Assembly: GCF_001641265.1 (NCBI RefSeq)
Contig: NW_020167541.1
Coordinates: 372,001-436,000 of the forward strand
From: Pseudogymnoascus destructans
Lineage: Eukaryota > Ascomycota > Leotiomycetes > Thelebolales > Thelebolaceae
DNA length: 64,000 bases
Reading direction: 5' to 3'
Shown: piece after piece, positions 63,367 to 64,000 of the stretch
How positions within the stretch are numbered: the stretch's first letter is position 1
How the letters are laid out: each line of letters begins with the position of its first letter
Made by a program: the position numbers and the translations under genes
The notes under the pieces: generated by a model
What the model was told of the DNA's origin: nothing
Seen by the model: the letters and a program-made list of their open reading frames with translations, nothing else
Databases searched by the model: none

Positions 63367-64000
63367 TTAAGGACGTTTGTTGGCTGTCTGCTTGCTCTTT
63401 AGCCAGTTGGCTTTCTTAGAAAGAAATTCTAGAATGAGCTTAGATGCATTTTTTAGATTTCTCTTAGGCTCCCAAGTGTTGTCACTTGTAGGATAGCCTT
63501 TCCACTTAACGAGGAAGTAGTCCTGACCTCTAAGTGTCTTTTTGTCAAGGATAGACTCTACTTCATATTCTGGTTGATCCAAGATCAGAACAGGAGGTGG
63601 AGGAGACTGAAGTGGTCTTAAGGAACTTTCTTGTGCCTTAGACAAGAGAGATGCATGGAAGACATTATGGATAGTCCAAGTAGGTGGTAATGCAAGCTCG
63701 AAAGCATTCTTGCCAATAGTCCTTGTGATCTTAAAAGGTCCAAGTCTTTTAGTATCAAGTTTGTCTGAAGGTCTAGTAGTTGTGATATGTCTTCTAGACA
63801 AAAAGACTTGATCACCAACTTTGAATTGTGGTGCAACCACCCCCCTGTTAAAGGCCTGAGCCTGCTCGTCTTGTGCACGCTGTATTTGAACCTTGAGATA
63901 GTCCTGGAGGCCCTTAAGGTAGATGATTCTTTCAGTAGCAGAAGGGTTTTTGAAATTTTCAGGACAATTCAGTTCTGCCACTTCAAACCTAGGGTGATAA
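63367..64000 (-). CDS. G1 polyprotein, integrase C-terminus and chromodomain (partial)
   Basis: Open from the window edge. It begins YHPRFEVAELNCPENFKNPS, the usual region after the integrase core, then FKVGDQVFLSRRHI, KLDTKRLGPFKITRTIGKNA and LPPTWTIHNVFHASLLSKAQ. The chromodomain reads EYEVESILDKKTLRGQDYFL with VKWKGYPTSDNTWEPKRNL. The aromatic residues for methyl-lysine binding appear intact. No stop in 210 codons, so the copy may be complete outside the window. Confidence 0.88.
   Translation of the reverse strand, partial: YHPRFEVAELNCPENFKNPSATERIIYLKGLQDYLKVQIQRAQDEQAQAFNRGVVAPQFKVGDQVFLSRRHITTTRPSDKLDTKRLGPFKITRTIGKNAFELALPPTWTIHNVFHASLLSKAQESSLRPLQSPPPPVLILDQPEYEVESILDKKTLRGQDYFLVKWKGYPTSDNTWEPKRNLKNASKLILEFLSKKANWLKSKQTANKRP

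Noticed and set aside
1..64000. CRISPR array, tRNA or rRNA genes
   Set aside because: No regularly spaced repeats of CRISPR type (nor expected in a fungus) and no convincing tRNA cloverleaf or rRNA stretch was recognised by eye; a tRNAscan search would be needed to exclude a tRNA.

Overview
The window is nuclear DNA of a filamentous ascomycete (Pezizomycotina). The evidence is single-copy eukaryotic genes with short GT-AG introns (about 48-150 nt), fungus-specific families (MMM1, TRS120, a two-domain fluoride exporter, the WOPR/Pac2 family), and heavy loads of Ty3/gypsy chromoviruses and pogo/Tc1 transposons. Gene content and style resemble Leotiomycetes, but that placement is an inference.

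Two compartments alternate. The gene-dense parts are 2-18 kb, 24-40 kb and an island at 42.8-44.4 kb. In order they hold a small conserved-looking hypothetical gene, LYS9 (lysine synthesis), a low-complexity hypothetical gene, TRS120 (TRAPPII), MMM1 (ERMES) divergent from CRD1 (cardiolipin synthase), TDP1 (DNA repair), MOD5 (tRNA isopentenyltransferase) divergent from SEC61 (translocon), a YBT1/MRP-type ABC transporter, complex I NDUFA12 divergent from PGS1 (phosphatidylglycerophosphate synthase), NTA1 (N-terminal amidase) and FEX (fluoride exporter). PGS1 and CRD1 bracket the mitochondrial cardiolipin pathway. MMM1, CRD1, PGS1, NDUFA12 and one MOD5 isoform all concern mitochondria.

The repeat compartments (19.7-24.4, 40.0-42.2 and 44.6-64.0 kb) are nested transposons. 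The commonest repeat, LTR-A (about 905-936 bp), starts TGTCATACTGAC and ends CCACCATTACA. At the right edge one copy is the 3' LTR of a chromodomain gypsy element whose body leaves the window, so the parent family can be named. Several copies are solo LTRs with perfect 5-bp target duplications (TTGGA, GATAT, ATAAG). Others have non-matching flanks, which suggests recombination between copies. Two more LTR families (LTR-C and LTR-D) also leave solo copies with perfect duplications. A second chromovirus (49457-56797) keeps gag, protease, RNase H, integrase and chromodomain but has lost the reverse-transcriptase core at a perfect palindrome. A pogo-like transposon (44792-47566) with TA duplications sits in a Tigger-like element and is itself split by a solo LTR.

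The most unusual object is a spliced, cysteine-rich gene carried antisense inside the second chromovirus, between the chromodomain and the 3' LTR. It ends tail-to-tail on the polyprotein stop codon. Also worth attention: a 31-bp-arm palindrome inside an LTR, an inverted LTR pair with 71-bp tandem repeats, repeated CGA-to-TGA stops in dead genes, two in-frame starts in MOD5, a MITE-like element at the MOD5 stop codon, and a broken WOPR regulator gene. All exon models were made by eye and have no transcript support.
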